A stretch of 64,000 bases of DNA, taken from the NCBI GenBank assembly GCA_050157065.1, contig CP189573.1, one strand, 5' to 3'. Below the pieces are notes generated by a model. That model had not been told where the DNA came from. It did not search any database and was given only the letters and a program-made list of their open reading frames with translations. Position 1 is the first letter of the stretch. The number at the start of each line of letters is the position of its first letter. Both the position numbers and the translations under genes were made by a program. This DNA is from Avipropionibacterium sp050157065 (GTDB taxonomy: Bacteria; Actinomycetota; Actinomycetes; Propionibacteriales; Propionibacteriaceae). Shown piece by piece: positions 8,389 to 17,357 of the stretch.

Positions 8389-10950
8389 TCAGCCTCGGCG
8401 CAGCGTGATCGGGATCGAGGCACCGTGCAGGGCACGGGTGTCGACGTCGAGCCGCAGGCCACCGGGGATGGGCGTACTGCGGAGCCGGTCGGACTCACCG
8501 AGCAGCTGCCAGCGGCGGCCGCGCAGTTCGATCCGGACCCGTTCCCGGTTGGTGGTCGGGTCGGTGACGGCGAGCCGCAGCAGGTCGCCCGACTCGACCA
8601 TGATCACCGAGGCGACCCCGTCGATCGTCGTGGTGTGCACCCGGGACGGCTCGTCGCTGAACGTGTTGATCATGGTGATGCCGAGGGTCCGGTGCTCCAC
8701 GGCCTGCACGGCCTCGGTGTTGCTGAGCACCTTGATCATCTTGGCGGACTCGTACTGGCCGAGCCGGTCGGCGTCGGCACCGGGGACGAGGGCGACCGCG
8801 AGTTGGTCGGTGCTGCCCGCCGGGTGGTCGACCTCGACGGCGAACACGTCCTTGGTCACCTCGGTGTCCGGGTTCGACAGGCGGACGTCGCGACGGGATC
8901 CGCTCTGCTGTTGGGAACTCAGTGTCACCGGGGTCGACGCGAGGAAGGCGTAGCCGACCGACGTCCTCGCCGTGCGGTTCTGCCACAACGCCCACGCCAG
9001 GTCGTCGTGGCTGCCTGCTCCCACCTGTCGACCGTTGCGGTCGGCACCGGTGACGGACACGTCGTCGTCGACCTCGGCGATCCGGGCGTCGATGGTGGTC
9101 CGCAACCGTCGCGGCGTCACCAGGTCGGGGCTGTCGGAGATGCCGGCGGCCAGCAGCACGACCTCGCTGTCGAACATGAACCATGATCGACTGGCCCGCG
9201 CGTTCGGGTAGGCCGCGATCTCCGCGGGGATCTTCCCGACGAGCTGGTCACGCCACGTGACGTCGTCCGACAACGCCATCGTGGCGGTGCTGTACGGACC
9301 GAGGTTCGCCCCACCGGAGTGGTCGGTGGTGCCGCGGGGGAAGTAGACGTAGGTGTTCTGGTTCTCCGACGACGAGGTGAACCCGGCTTCCGCGTTCTCG
9401 TACCACCGTTGGCCGTCGTAGGCCTGCGGCACCGTCCGCCGGGTCTGCACCGGCACGATGGTCCCGGCCAGCCCGTACGGCGAGACGACGGTGAGGTGAT
9501 CAACACCGTGCACGTCGGACTGGTCCTGTCCACCGAGGTAGAGCTGGTGCATCCCCTCACCGGAGAACCACGGCCGCAGGTTCTCGCCGTTCATGTACTC
9601 GTACTTGCTGATCCGCTCGGAGTTGCGGGACAAGGCGAACGCCCACCCGGGCCGGACGTGGACGTTGCGTTCCATCGAGTTGAAGGCGAAGCTGGCTCGC
9701 TCCCCGGCCAGGTCGACCGCCACCACCTGCGGGTCGGCGAGCAACTGGGCGTACGCGACGATCGTCTGCGGAGAGGTGAACGAGGCCGGCTCGACGTCGG
9801 CCCGAGAACTGGACACCAAGTACTTCACGTAACCGGCGAGCTGTCGCGCCGGTTCGCCGTCGGCCAGGGTGGACAGGTCGGTGACCGATTCGACGATCGA
9901 CACCACGTCGGCGTAGCCACCCGCCGGCCTGGACACCCCGCGCCCCTTGACCAGCTCCATCAGCCAACCCTGGAAGATCACCGGGGCGAAGCTGCCGGCG
10001 ACCCACCCGTGGACGACCGGGACGAGTTCAGCGCGACGGTCCCAACCGGTCCCGGTGCCGGCGACGAACTTGAGCAGCTGCACGCTGCGTTCCAGCAGGC
10101 TCTTGCCGTACTGGCCGGTGTAGGCGACCGAGTCGTGCTGGATGTAGGAGCCGTCGGCGTAGAAGCCGTCGGTCACGCCGTTGACCGGGCTGCCCGGGTC
10201 GACGTCGGCGTACACGGTGAGTTGGTCCCGGACGGCCTTGGTGATCCGGGCGTCGTCGCCGAGCAGGGCACCCTGGATCACCCGGTTGGTGGTGATGTCG
10301 GCCAGGTTGGCGCCGGTGTGGAAGCGTGAGGTGAGGTCGACGTCCCCGTTGACGCCGTTGCGCAGGTAAGCGTCCATCGAGGCGACGTAGGTGTCCAACA
10401 GACCCGGACGGAGGTCGTCCAGTGTCGGCTGCAACAGGGCCAGCGCCCGGGTGATCTGGGTGGGCATCCCGATCTCCCAGTGGAACCAGTTGCCGTAGTA
10501 GCCGGCCGCCTGGTCACCGTAGTGGCGTTGGTGCACCAGCGCCAGCGCGTCGAGCACCCGCAGCTGCAGGTCCTCGCTGCGGTACAGGTCGGCCGGCGCC
10601 CCCGGGGTCCGGGTCACCAGCGCGATCTCGGCCAGCCGGGTGAAGGTGGCGGTGAGGTTGGACTCCGAGCTGCCGAGCGGCAGCCCGGCGAACACCTCGT
10701 TCTCGCCCGCGGCGTCGAGTGCCTTGATGCGGGACCGGGCGGTGGCGACGATGGCGTCGATCCGCGGCTTCGCCTCGGCGTACCCGTTGGCCACCGTCGT
10801 ACCGGCGAAACAGGTGACGACGTTGGCCAGGATGCGGGTCCGATCCTCCGGCCCGGCGGCGTGCGCAGCCCGGTGTCCAGGCCCGGTGGCGGCGCCCATC
10901 CCGACAGCGACGGTCCCGGCGCCGAGGCCAAGAACCGTTCGGCGCTGCAT
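8389..10950 (-). CDS. polysaccharide lyase family 8, Tat-exported
   Basis: A secreted lyase that cleaves uronic-acid polysaccharides (hyaluronan, chondroitin or xanthan) by beta-elimination. The 853-residue product starts with a Tat signal (RRTVLGLGAG, residues 3-12). The alpha/alpha toroid includes HTGANLADITT, with candidate catalytic N215 or N222, and YIQHDSVAYTGQYG with H272 and Y281; the nine-residue gap between His and Tyr matches known PL8 enzymes. Beta-sandwich domains follow. The ATG at 10948-10950 with TGGAG 5 nt upstream is preferred to an upstream GTG that would bury the signal peptide. Substrate choice within PL8 cannot be decided. No unsaturated glucuronyl hydrolase is visible in the window. 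Confidence 0.9.
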   Translation of the reverse strand: MQRRTVLGLGAGTVAVGMGAATGPGHRAAHAAGPEDRTRILANVVTCFAGTTVANGYAEAKPRIDAIVATARSRIKALDAAGENEVFAGLPLGSSESNLTATFTRLAEIALVTRTPGAPADLYRSEDLQLRVLDALALVHQRHYGDQAAGYYGNWFHWEIGMPTQITRALALLQPTLDDLRPGLLDTYVASMDAYLRNGVNGDVDLTSRFHTGANLADITTNRVIQGALLGDDARITKAVRDQLTVYADVDPGSPVNGVTDGFYADGSYIQHDSVAYTGQYGKSLLERSVQLLKFVAGTGTGWDRRAELVPVVHGWVAGSFAPVIFQGWLMELVKGRGVSRPAGGYADVVSIVESVTDLSTLADGEPARQLAGYVKYLVSSSRADVEPASFTSPQTIVAYAQLLADPQVVAVDLAGERASFAFNSMERNVHVRPGWAFALSRNSERISKYEYMNGENLRPWFSGEGMHQLYLGGQDQSDVHGVDHLTVVSPYGLAGTIVPVQTRRTVPQAYDGQRWYENAEAGFTSSSENQNTYVYFPRGTTDHSGGANLGPYSTATMALSDDVTWRDQLVGKIPAEIAAYPNARASRSWFMFDSEVVLLAAGISDSPDLVTPRRLRTTIDARIAEVDDDVSVTGADRNGRQVGAGSHDDLAWALWQNRTARTSVGYAFLASTPVTLSSQQQSGSRRDVRLSNPDTEVTKDVFAVEVDHPAGSTDQLAVALVPGADADRLGQYESAKMIKVLSNTEAVQAVEHRTLGITMINTFSDEPSRVHTTTIDGVASVIMVESGDLLRLAVTDPTTNRERVRIELRGRRWQLLGESDRLRSTPIPGGLRLDVDTRALHGASIPITLRRG

Positions 10951-11191
10951 GGCTGCTCCAGAGGTTGTCGGGGACGGGGAATGCCGCAGTCGAGGATACA
11001 AGGCGAGGGGGTACGAGAACAGTCGCGGTGACCTGGGACACAACGCTCGAGCGGGGCCGGCCCCCGTATGCGGAGGGCCTTACCAGGCGTCGGCCATGAT
11101 GGGGCCGTGCAGCGTGATCGTGATCGGGGTCCCCGTCAGGCTTCTCGGCGTGGCCGTGGCCGGCCCGGTACGGCCGGTGCCGGGCCGCTGC

Positions 11192-11242
11192 GGGTGACGG
11201 TCTGATGAGGGTGACGGTCTGATGAGGGTGACGGCCTGATGA
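11192..11242 (+). repeat. three tandem 17-bp repeats carrying overlapping mini-ORFs
   Basis: Three copies of GGGTGACGG-T/C-CTGATGA in a row, directly at the start of the next gene. Each copy ends in TGATG, so ATG codons occur at 11205, 11222 and 11239. The first two open the five-codon peptides MRVTV and MRVTA, whose stops overlap the next start. The third is the real gene start. Confidence 0.8.
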
Positions 11243-12240
11243 GGGTGGTGCTGGTCCTGCTCGCGCTGCCCCCACTGGCGCTGGGCGCCGGGTTGGTGGC
11301 GCTGCGGGTGGTGCCGGACCTGCAACAGTGGTCCGGGCTGGCCATGGTCGCCTCGTTCGTGCCGTACGGCGTTGCCGCCTGGCTGGTTGCGGCGCTGCTG
11401 GCGCTGCTCGCGACGGCCACCTCGGTCCGCCGGCACGGGTGGCGCAGGAGCCGGGCCGCCACGGTGGTCGCGGCGACGACGGTGGCCGGGCTGGTGCTGC
11501 AACTGAGCTGGCTGGCCCCGGACCTGGTGCCCGATCGGCCGGCACGCCCGAACGGGCCGACGGTGACGGTGGTGACACTGAACCTGTTCGTCGGGCGGGC
11601 CGACCCGGACCAGGTGATGGCGGCCCTGGCCGGTGCCGATGTGGTGATGCTGGTCGAGGTCACCCCCGAGGCCGAGGCCGCGCTCGACGCCCGAGGGCTG
11701 GCGGAGCGACTCCCCCACCGCGTCGGCCGCTCCGAGCCGGGCGTGAACGGGTCACTGCTGCTGTCGCGGTATCCGCTCGGCGAGCATGCCCAGATCGAGT
11801 CGACCTACCAGCAGTGGTGGGCGCTCGTCGACGTGCCACGCTGGGGTGCCACCACCTTCGCCGTGGTGCACCCGACCAATCCCCCGGACTCGACGAGCCG
11901 GTGGTTCGCCGAGAACGAGGCCGTACGGACCGCGCTACGGCCCCGCGTCGGCGGCCCCGCCGTGATCGCCGGCGACTTCAACGCCACGACCGACCACGTC
12001 ACCATGCGAAAGTTCTCCGCCGACGGGTGGCGCACGTCGCGTGACCTCGCCGGCGCCGGTCACCTTCCGACCTGGCCGGCAGCCGGAACGGTCGACCTGG
12101 CCGGGATTCCGGTCCCGCCCATGATCACCATCGACCACGTACTGCTGAGCCCGCGACTGACCGCCGTCGGGCACGAAACCTTCGTGGTCCCCGGAACCGA
12201 CCATCACGGCGTACGGACCGAGCTCGCGCTCGCGCCGTGA
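11239..12240 (+). CDS. membrane-anchored endonuclease/exonuclease/phosphatase-family protein
   Basis: A 333-residue protein with three N-terminal membrane segments (residues ~1-20, 35-58, 75-95), followed by an EEP domain facing outside. Visible EEP motifs are VVTLNLFVGRADPD (metal Asn), a Glu in VVMLVEVTPEA, GDFNATTDH (Asp/Asn pair) and the terminal PGTDHHGV (Asp-His). It probably hydrolyses a phosphodiester of nucleic acid or lipid outside the membrane. The ATG at 11239 is the last of three repeated starts. It lacks an ordinary Shine-Dalgarno, so it may depend on the overlapping mini-ORFs upstream. Confidence 0.8.
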   Translation: MRVVLVLLALPPLALGAGLVALRVVPDLQQWSGLAMVASFVPYGVAAWLVAALLALLATATSVRRHGWRRSRAATVVAATTVAGLVLQLSWLAPDLVPDRPARPNGPTVTVVTLNLFVGRADPDQVMAALAGADVVMLVEVTPEAEAALDARGLAERLPHRVGRSEPGVNGSLLLSRYPLGEHAQIESTYQQWWALVDVPRWGATTFAVVHPTNPPDSTSRWFAENEAVRTALRPRVGGPAVIAGDFNATTDHVTMRKFSADGWRTSRDLAGAGHLPTWPAAGTVDLAGIPVPPMITIDHVLLSPRLTAVGHETFVVPGTDHHGVRTELALAP

Positions 12241-12278
12241 CCCCGCCTGCCAAGGCGCACCTCGGCGGGCGATCTCCG

Positions 12279-14459
12279 TCAGGCTCTGTCGTCGGTTCCG
12301 AGGACGACGACGGCGAGGTGGTCGAACGGCGGCACGGTCACGCTGGCTCGGCCGTCGGAGCCCATCGTCACCGGGAGTTGCTGGCCTGACACCGCCTCCA
12401 CGGCCCGGGCGCCGGCCAACTTGACGTCCCACTCCACTCGCACGCCGGTCGCGGGCGGTGCTGGCTCGTTGATGGGTCCGGTTTCGCCGATCGCGCGCAC
12501 CTGGATCCAGGTGAAGTCGTTGCTGATCGGCACGACGATCCGTCGCTTCGTCCCCTCCGGCGGCGCAGCGAGGAACCCCTGATGTCGGGCTTCGGGACCG
12601 CCGGTGACCCGGACCGGGGACGTGGCAACCGCCGGTTCGACCGCAGCTCGGAGGGCTGCCGCCGCAACCTCGGTCTGCTCCGGATCATGGTGGTCCCACT
12701 CATTGACGACCACCTGGCCACCGCTGGCGCGGAAGCGTTGCACCACCGCCTGCTCATCGTCGGTCAGGTCGTCCTCGTCGGGCAGGAAGAGCAACCGGAA
12801 CCCCGCCAACCCTTCGTCGGTCAGCTGTCGGTCGTTGACCAGGTGGACCGGGACGCCGTCACTCCGGAGCACCGAGAAGGCAGCGACCAGTGGCCACAGT
12901 TGCTCCGTCCAGGCCTTCCGAGTGCCGCTGGCGGCGGTGAGCCGAGCGTCACGGGCACGCTCGCTGAAGTGGAGGGCAGCGAACCTGACCGGTCGGGTGC
13001 CCGCGAGCACCGGACCGAGCTTCTGTCCCAGCGCGAAGGCCTCCCGCATGGCCGACTCCGGGGTGAACGGCCGAGCAGGATCCATCGGGTCCGCGGTCTG
13101 CCAGAAGTCGTACACCTCGACGTCGGCGATGTTGCCGTACGCCAGCACAGTGCCGGCCCAGCCGAGGGTGTGGGCGACGTTCGGTAGCGACGTGCCACTC
13201 CAGATGAACGCTGGACGTCCGGCCGAGGCATCCCGAACCACCGTCCACCCCAGGCCCATCAGCTCGTGGGCCTCCGGAACCGCCAGATCCGGGTTGTGCT
13301 CGAACACGAAGTTGCGGAGGAAATTGTGCGTGGCGAGTTCGGTCTCCCCCTTCACGGAGTCGATGACCTCGGCCCACCGGGTTGACGTGTCGGGCCGGGT
13401 CAGGGCGGGCAGGTGGGTGACACTCGCGATGAAGACGAAGTCGGGGTACGTCTCCCGCACGGCCGCGCGCCAGTACGCCAAGGTGTCGGCGATCTGCTCC
13501 CGTTTCCACACCACCCAGTGCAGGTAGTCGGGGTGATAGGAGTCCTGGCTGAACCAGTCGATGTACTCGCTGCCGCTCGGCGCATGCGCCATCGGTGCCG
13601 CCCGACCTGTCGTGCGCTCGTACTCGGCGACTGACCAGTCGCTGAAGGAATCCCACGGCGGGAACAGCTGGCGGTCGAAGTAGACGCCGTGCAGGCCGCG
13701 TTCGGCCAACTCCAGCAGTCGTTGCAGCACGATCTCGCGGAACGGGGTGGTGAAGTCGATGACCGTGCCGAGGACCCCGCGGTAGGCCACGTCGTTGAAT
13801 TCACCGTCGGGGACGCGAGCCACCCACTCGGGATGCTCGGCGGCCACGCGGCGGTCGTACTCGTAGGAGTAGTAGCCGATCACCGACATGTTCTGGGCCG
13901 CCGCCTCGGCGCCCATCAGGGCTGGCAGGTCGGTCCCGGCGGGGACCCACTTGCGACCCCAGCCGTTCGGATTGTTGTTGTTGGTCCAGTAGTTCCACCG
14001 ATCCTCGTCGAAGAGGCGCTCGCCGTCCGGTCCGAGTGGTGCCGCACTGGGCCACCACGGGTCACAGTCGGGCTGCTTGACGAATCGGACGTACGCCGTC
14101 GCGCCCAACTCCTTCATCGCGGCACCGGCGTTCGCGAACAGCTCGTCTCGACCAGGTTGCGGACTGTTCCACCAGGTACGGGCCCCGAGGTGCAGGTGCG
14201 CCGGCACCCGACTCAGCTCGAACCAGGCGGGCAGGTCGCTCCCCCCGGCCACCAGGCCACGCCAGGGGGCCGGGACCCGCCGCCGGGTGGGGGCTGGCGC
14301 AGCCATCGCGGGGGCCGCCCACGCCGCCAGACCGCCACTCAGCACGGTTGCTCCGACGGCACCGGTCAGCCGCAGCGCTGCTCGTCGACTGACGTGTGGA
14401 GCCTGTTGAGCGCCGGCTGAGGCTGGTGGCGGACTGGTGGTGTGCGCGTGATCGACCAT
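12279..14459 (-). CDS. Tat-exported glycoside-hydrolase-like protein with trimerisation-like domain
   Basis: A 726-residue protein. Residues ~22-55 form a Tat signal (SRRAALRLTGAVG). A TIM-barrel-like region follows, with WWNSPQPG, AYVRFVKQPDCDPWW, GVYFDRQLFPPWDSF and an acidic pocket around VEVYDFWQ. Near 540-600 the stretch FRLLFLPDEDDLTDDE and SGGQVVVNEWD resemble the beta-galactosidase trimerisation domain of GH42 and GHL6-type proteins. A short beta domain ends it. The ATG at 14457-14459 has GAGGAG 6 nt upstream and is better than the TTG two codons earlier. A regulator motif lies 46 bp upstream. I cannot give its GH family or substrate. Confidence 0.6.
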   Translation of the reverse strand: MVDHAHTTSPPPASAGAQQAPHVSRRAALRLTGAVGATVLSGGLAAWAAPAMAAPAPTRRRVPAPWRGLVAGGSDLPAWFELSRVPAHLHLGARTWWNSPQPGRDELFANAGAAMKELGATAYVRFVKQPDCDPWWPSAAPLGPDGERLFDEDRWNYWTNNNNPNGWGRKWVPAGTDLPALMGAEAAAQNMSVIGYYSYEYDRRVAAEHPEWVARVPDGEFNDVAYRGVLGTVIDFTTPFREIVLQRLLELAERGLHGVYFDRQLFPPWDSFSDWSVAEYERTTGRAAPMAHAPSGSEYIDWFSQDSYHPDYLHWVVWKREQIADTLAYWRAAVRETYPDFVFIASVTHLPALTRPDTSTRWAEVIDSVKGETELATHNFLRNFVFEHNPDLAVPEAHELMGLGWTVVRDASAGRPAFIWSGTSLPNVAHTLGWAGTVLAYGNIADVEVYDFWQTADPMDPARPFTPESAMREAFALGQKLGPVLAGTRPVRFAALHFSERARDARLTAASGTRKAWTEQLWPLVAAFSVLRSDGVPVHLVNDRQLTDEGLAGFRLLFLPDEDDLTDDEQAVVQRFRASGGQVVVNEWDHHDPEQTEVAAAALRAAVEPAVATSPVRVTGGPEARHQGFLAAPPEGTKRRIVVPISNDFTWIQVRAIGETGPINEPAPPATGVRVEWDVKLAGARAVEAVSGQQLPVTMGSDGRASVTVPPFDHLAVVVLGTDDRA

Positions 14460-14504
14460 GATCAACTCCTCGACGAGGGCTGTGCAGCCAGGCCGGTGGA
14501 ATCC

Positions 14505-14518
14505 ACATTATGTAGAAT
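14505..14518. promoter_or_regulatory. GntR-type operator at a probable promoter
   Basis: CACATTATGTAGAAT-like site shared with the sites at 16117, 18073 and 18152 (common core CATTATG-N-A). On the minus strand TTTACA lies about 15-17 nt before it, so the site overlaps the -10 region of the glycoside-hydrolase-like gene. Confidence 0.55.
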
Positions 14519-14610
14519 CTGTCTCGCTGTAAAGGACCAGTTCGACAGGCAGCCAACCGCGGCTCACGTGGTTTCGGTGAGCACCCAGGACCAGCCTTGG
14601 TGACAGCGCC

Positions 14611-16095
14611 TCACGACGTCTGTTCGTAGTCCTCCAACGGGTTCCAGTCTGCGAAGGTGAACGCCTCGGCGGTGAGCTCGTGCTTCTCGAGCAGCGTGTC
14701 CATCGTCTTCGCCAGCTCGGTGTCGTACTGCTCTGCGGCGGCCGCATAGCCACCGCTGGTCATGGCGGCGAACCACACTTGGCGTGGTTGCGGCTTCGGT
14801 CCCTTCGATCCCAGCTCGGCGTAGAACGCAGGGAATCCCGGCTCGCGGAAGATGGGCTCGGGACGGTTCCTGACCAGCTCCTCGGCCATCGCCCGCTTCT
14901 GTTGTGAGATGGGGTCGAGCTCCAGACCCTCGTACACACCCGGCAGGATGGAGTCCTGGCCGAGTTCTTGGAAGGCGCCGCGCTGGTACTCCACCGAACC
15001 GAGGAAGTCCAACACCTGCCAGGCGGCCTCCTTCACCTGGCAGGTCGAACTCATGAACCACTGCGCCACATCCGACAACTGGGCCAACGATCCCTTGCGC
15101 CCACTGTCGGGAGTCGGCGGCGGTGCCAGCACCAGGTTGAGGTCGGGGTTGGCCTTCTTCAGTTCGTTGGCGTGGAACAACGGGAAGAAGTACATGCCCA
15201 ACCGGCCGCCCGCCATGTGCTGGATCGCCTGTTCGGCCTTCCACGACTCCCAGCCGGGGGTCAGTACCTGATCTTGGACGAGTTTCCGCCAGAACTCGAC
15301 GGTGTCGATCATGGACGGGTGGCTCATCATCGGCGTGCCGTCGATCAGGTTGATCGGAGGCTGTCCGTACGACTGGTAGGGCTGCGGCCCGGCCAGGCAC
15401 TGCATCACCCAGTGCTGGGGCGTGTCCGCGACCACGCTGGTCCCGAAGACCTTGCCGCCCCCGTCGGTGGTGATCTTGGCCGCCAGTTCGGCGAACTCGC
15501 TCCAAGTCTTCGGCGGCTCGGAGGCACCGGCCTGTTCGAGAATGTCGGCGTTGCAGTACATCGGCCGTTGCCCGTGCACGAAGGGATCCGACCGCGGAAC
15601 CGTGAGTGCATGGCCGCCGCGATACAGCGGACTGCGCTCGGTGTCGACGTAGCAGAAGTCGGGGAACCGACGGGTGAAGTCATCGGTGAGGAACTCGTCG
15701 AGCGGCGCCGCCCACTCCTTCTCGAACACGTCGTTGATCGTCGCGCCCGTGCCGGCACGGAACACGTCGGGCACGTCCTCGCCGCCGGTGAACGCCAACT
15801 GCAGTGCGTTCCCGTACTGCGCGGCCGGGAACATCGTCAGCTCGATGCGCACGTCCGGGTGGGCATCGTTGAACTGTTCGTACATCCGCTCCTGGAAGGC
15901 CGAGTCCTCCGGGCCGTCGGCCACGGTCCAGAACTTCACCGTGGTGGCGTTCGGCGTGCCCGCCGTCCCCGCACTCGAGCACGCCCCCACCACTGAGGAC
16001 ACCGCCGCGAGGCCGGCGCCCATGCCGCCCAGTCGCAGCAGGCCTCGCCGACTCAACCCGGTCCTGGCCACTTGATCATCCCCGCCGACACCCAT
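14611..16095 (-). CDS. sugar ABC transporter substrate-binding lipoprotein (second, permease-less copy)
   Basis: A family-1 extracellular solute-binding protein of 494 residues. SRRGLLRLGG (15-24) is a Tat signal and C39 (VVGAC) a plausible lipobox cysteine. The rest is a periplasmic-binding fold with KFWTVADGPED, AAQYGNALQLAFTGG and EPPKTWSEFAELA. It is clearly paralogous to the protein at 18203-19720. Start ATG with GGAGG 5 nt upstream. It has its own operator and promoter and no permease beside it on its strand, so it probably feeds the permease pair at 19801-21617. Confidence 0.9.
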   Translation of the reverse strand: MGVGGDDQVARTGLSRRGLLRLGGMGAGLAAVSSVVGACSSAGTAGTPNATTVKFWTVADGPEDSAFQERMYEQFNDAHPDVRIELTMFPAAQYGNALQLAFTGGEDVPDVFRAGTGATINDVFEKEWAAPLDEFLTDDFTRRFPDFCYVDTERSPLYRGGHALTVPRSDPFVHGQRPMYCNADILEQAGASEPPKTWSEFAELAAKITTDGGGKVFGTSVVADTPQHWVMQCLAGPQPYQSYGQPPINLIDGTPMMSHPSMIDTVEFWRKLVQDQVLTPGWESWKAEQAIQHMAGGRLGMYFFPLFHANELKKANPDLNLVLAPPPTPDSGRKGSLAQLSDVAQWFMSSTCQVKEAAWQVLDFLGSVEYQRGAFQELGQDSILPGVYEGLELDPISQQKRAMAEELVRNRPEPIFREPGFPAFYAELGSKGPKPQPRQVWFAAMTSGGYAAAAEQYDTELAKTMDTLLEKHELTAEAFTFADWNPLEDYEQTS

Positions 16096-16116
16096 GTCCG
16101 CCTCCTGATGAAAGAC

Positions 16117-16157
16117 ACATTATGCATAAGACTGAGCCTGCTTGGTCCGGTTGTCAA
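16117..16157 (-). promoter_or_regulatory. promoter and operator of the minus-strand binding-protein gene
   Basis: The perfect palindrome TTATGCATAA (16120-16129), within ACATTATGCATAAG, lies 22 bp before the binding-protein start. On the minus strand a TTGACA -35 box (16152-16157 on plus) precedes it. The operator lies at or just past the -10 position, which suggests repression by the GntR protein encoded at 17358-18047. Confidence 0.6.
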
Positions 16158-16201
16158 TAGGCTCACGCCAGCGGCGAAAACCCCACCAACCGCGCTTCAG
16201 C

Positions 16202-17317
16202 TCAGTACAGCTCGGCCCAGGCCCGACGGACCGCGGCGACAACCACCGCGACCTCGTCATCGGTCACGATCTCGGGGGTCAGCCCCACTGCCATGGGGCC
16301 CGCCTTGACGATTCCGACCGCAGGATCCTGTCCGGCGAGGTGGGCCACCAGCTCAGTCGGAGCCGGCCCCGACCGCCACTGCATGATCAACCGCGGAAGT
16401 TCCTGTCCTGCCTCGTTCTCCTCCGATCGGGTCATCCGGACTCCGGGGAGGTCGGCGAGGCCGTCGGCCCAGTTCTGCAGAATGTCGTCCCATCGTCGAG
16501 CGCGCGCATCGTGGTCGAGCGCCACGTAGCGCTCGACCGCGGCCAGCAACCCCATGATCTCCTCCTTGCCCGTCTTCAGGGCCCGGGCCAACCGCTGGTT
16601 GGGGCTCCCGTGGAGGCGCATCGCCTCGATCAGGTCGGCCCGGCCGACGACCAGACCACTCGCCTGGGGACCGAGCAGGTCCTTGCCGCCGGAGAAGAGT
16701 GCGAGGTCGGCGCCGGCATCGCGGGTGAAGGCCCACAGGTTGGACACCGGCGGCAACTGGGCCGCGGCGTCGACGATCACGGGGATGCCTCGCTGCCGGC
16801 CGTACGCGACGACCTCTGGCAGGGGCAGTGCACCGGGAGCGAGGTGGCCACCGGCGACGTGGAAGATCGCCACCGTACGGTCAGTGGTCGCGGCAGCAAG
16901 ATCGGCGGCGGCGGTCGCCCCCAGGCGCACCCCCGCCTCGACGACGGTTGCCCCCGCGAGGCGAATCGCCGGCAGGTAAGGAATCGCGTGGGCCCGCTGC
17001 ACGATCACCTCTGCGGGCAGTGCCCGCCCTTCGGCATGTCGGATGATCAACTCCGGGTCATCACCGGTGGCGGCGGCCAGCACGGCCAAAACGATCCCGG
17101 CTCCGGCCCCCGTCGTCACGTAGGCGGCATCGTTGTTCGTCAGCTCGGCGAGTCGCGCCCCGGCCGCCTCGTGCAGGGCCGGGATGGACACGTGGCACGA
17201 GGCCGCCTCCACCATGGCGGAGACCACCTCCGGCGCCATTACCGAGCCTCCGAACGCGGTGTAGCGGCCCGCCGCGTTCACGATGGGCCTGATGCCGAGG
17301 TCGGCGTAGTTCGTCAT
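16202..17317 (-). CDS. DgaE-like PLP-dependent ammonia-lyase (SelA superfamily)
   Basis: A fold-type I pyridoxal-phosphate enzyme of 371 residues. SGGKDLLGPQASG holds the PLP lysine K212, and IVDAAAQLPP holds D183, which contacts the pyridine nitrogen. These are the marks of the SelA-like group that includes D-glucosaminate-6-phosphate ammonia-lyase (DgaE). That reaction converts an amino-sugar acid phosphate to a keto-deoxy-gluconate phosphate. It starts 40 bp after the GntR gene and probably shares its transcript. No DgaF-type aldolase or sugar kinase is in the window, so the exact substrate is open. An alternative start lies about 12 codons upstream. Confidence 0.78.
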   Translation of the reverse strand: MTNYADLGIRPIVNAAGRYTAFGGSVMAPEVVSAMVEAASCHVSIPALHEAAGARLAELTNNDAAYVTTGAGAGIVLAVLAAATGDDPELIIRHAEGRALPAEVIVQRAHAIPYLPAIRLAGATVVEAGVRLGATAAADLAAATTDRTVAIFHVAGGHLAPGALPLPEVVAYGRQRGIPVIVDAAAQLPPVSNLWAFTRDAGADLALFSGGKDLLGPQASGLVVGRADLIEAMRLHGSPNQRLARALKTGKEEIMGLLAAVERYVALDHDARARRWDDILQNWADGLADLPGVRMTRSEENEAGQELPRLIMQWRSGPAPTELVAHLAGQDPAVGIVKAGPMAVGLTPEIVTDDEVAVVVAAVRRAWAELY

Positions 17318-17357
17318 GGGTTTCTGGACTCCGTTCAGTGGATGAGGCATCGGTCGG

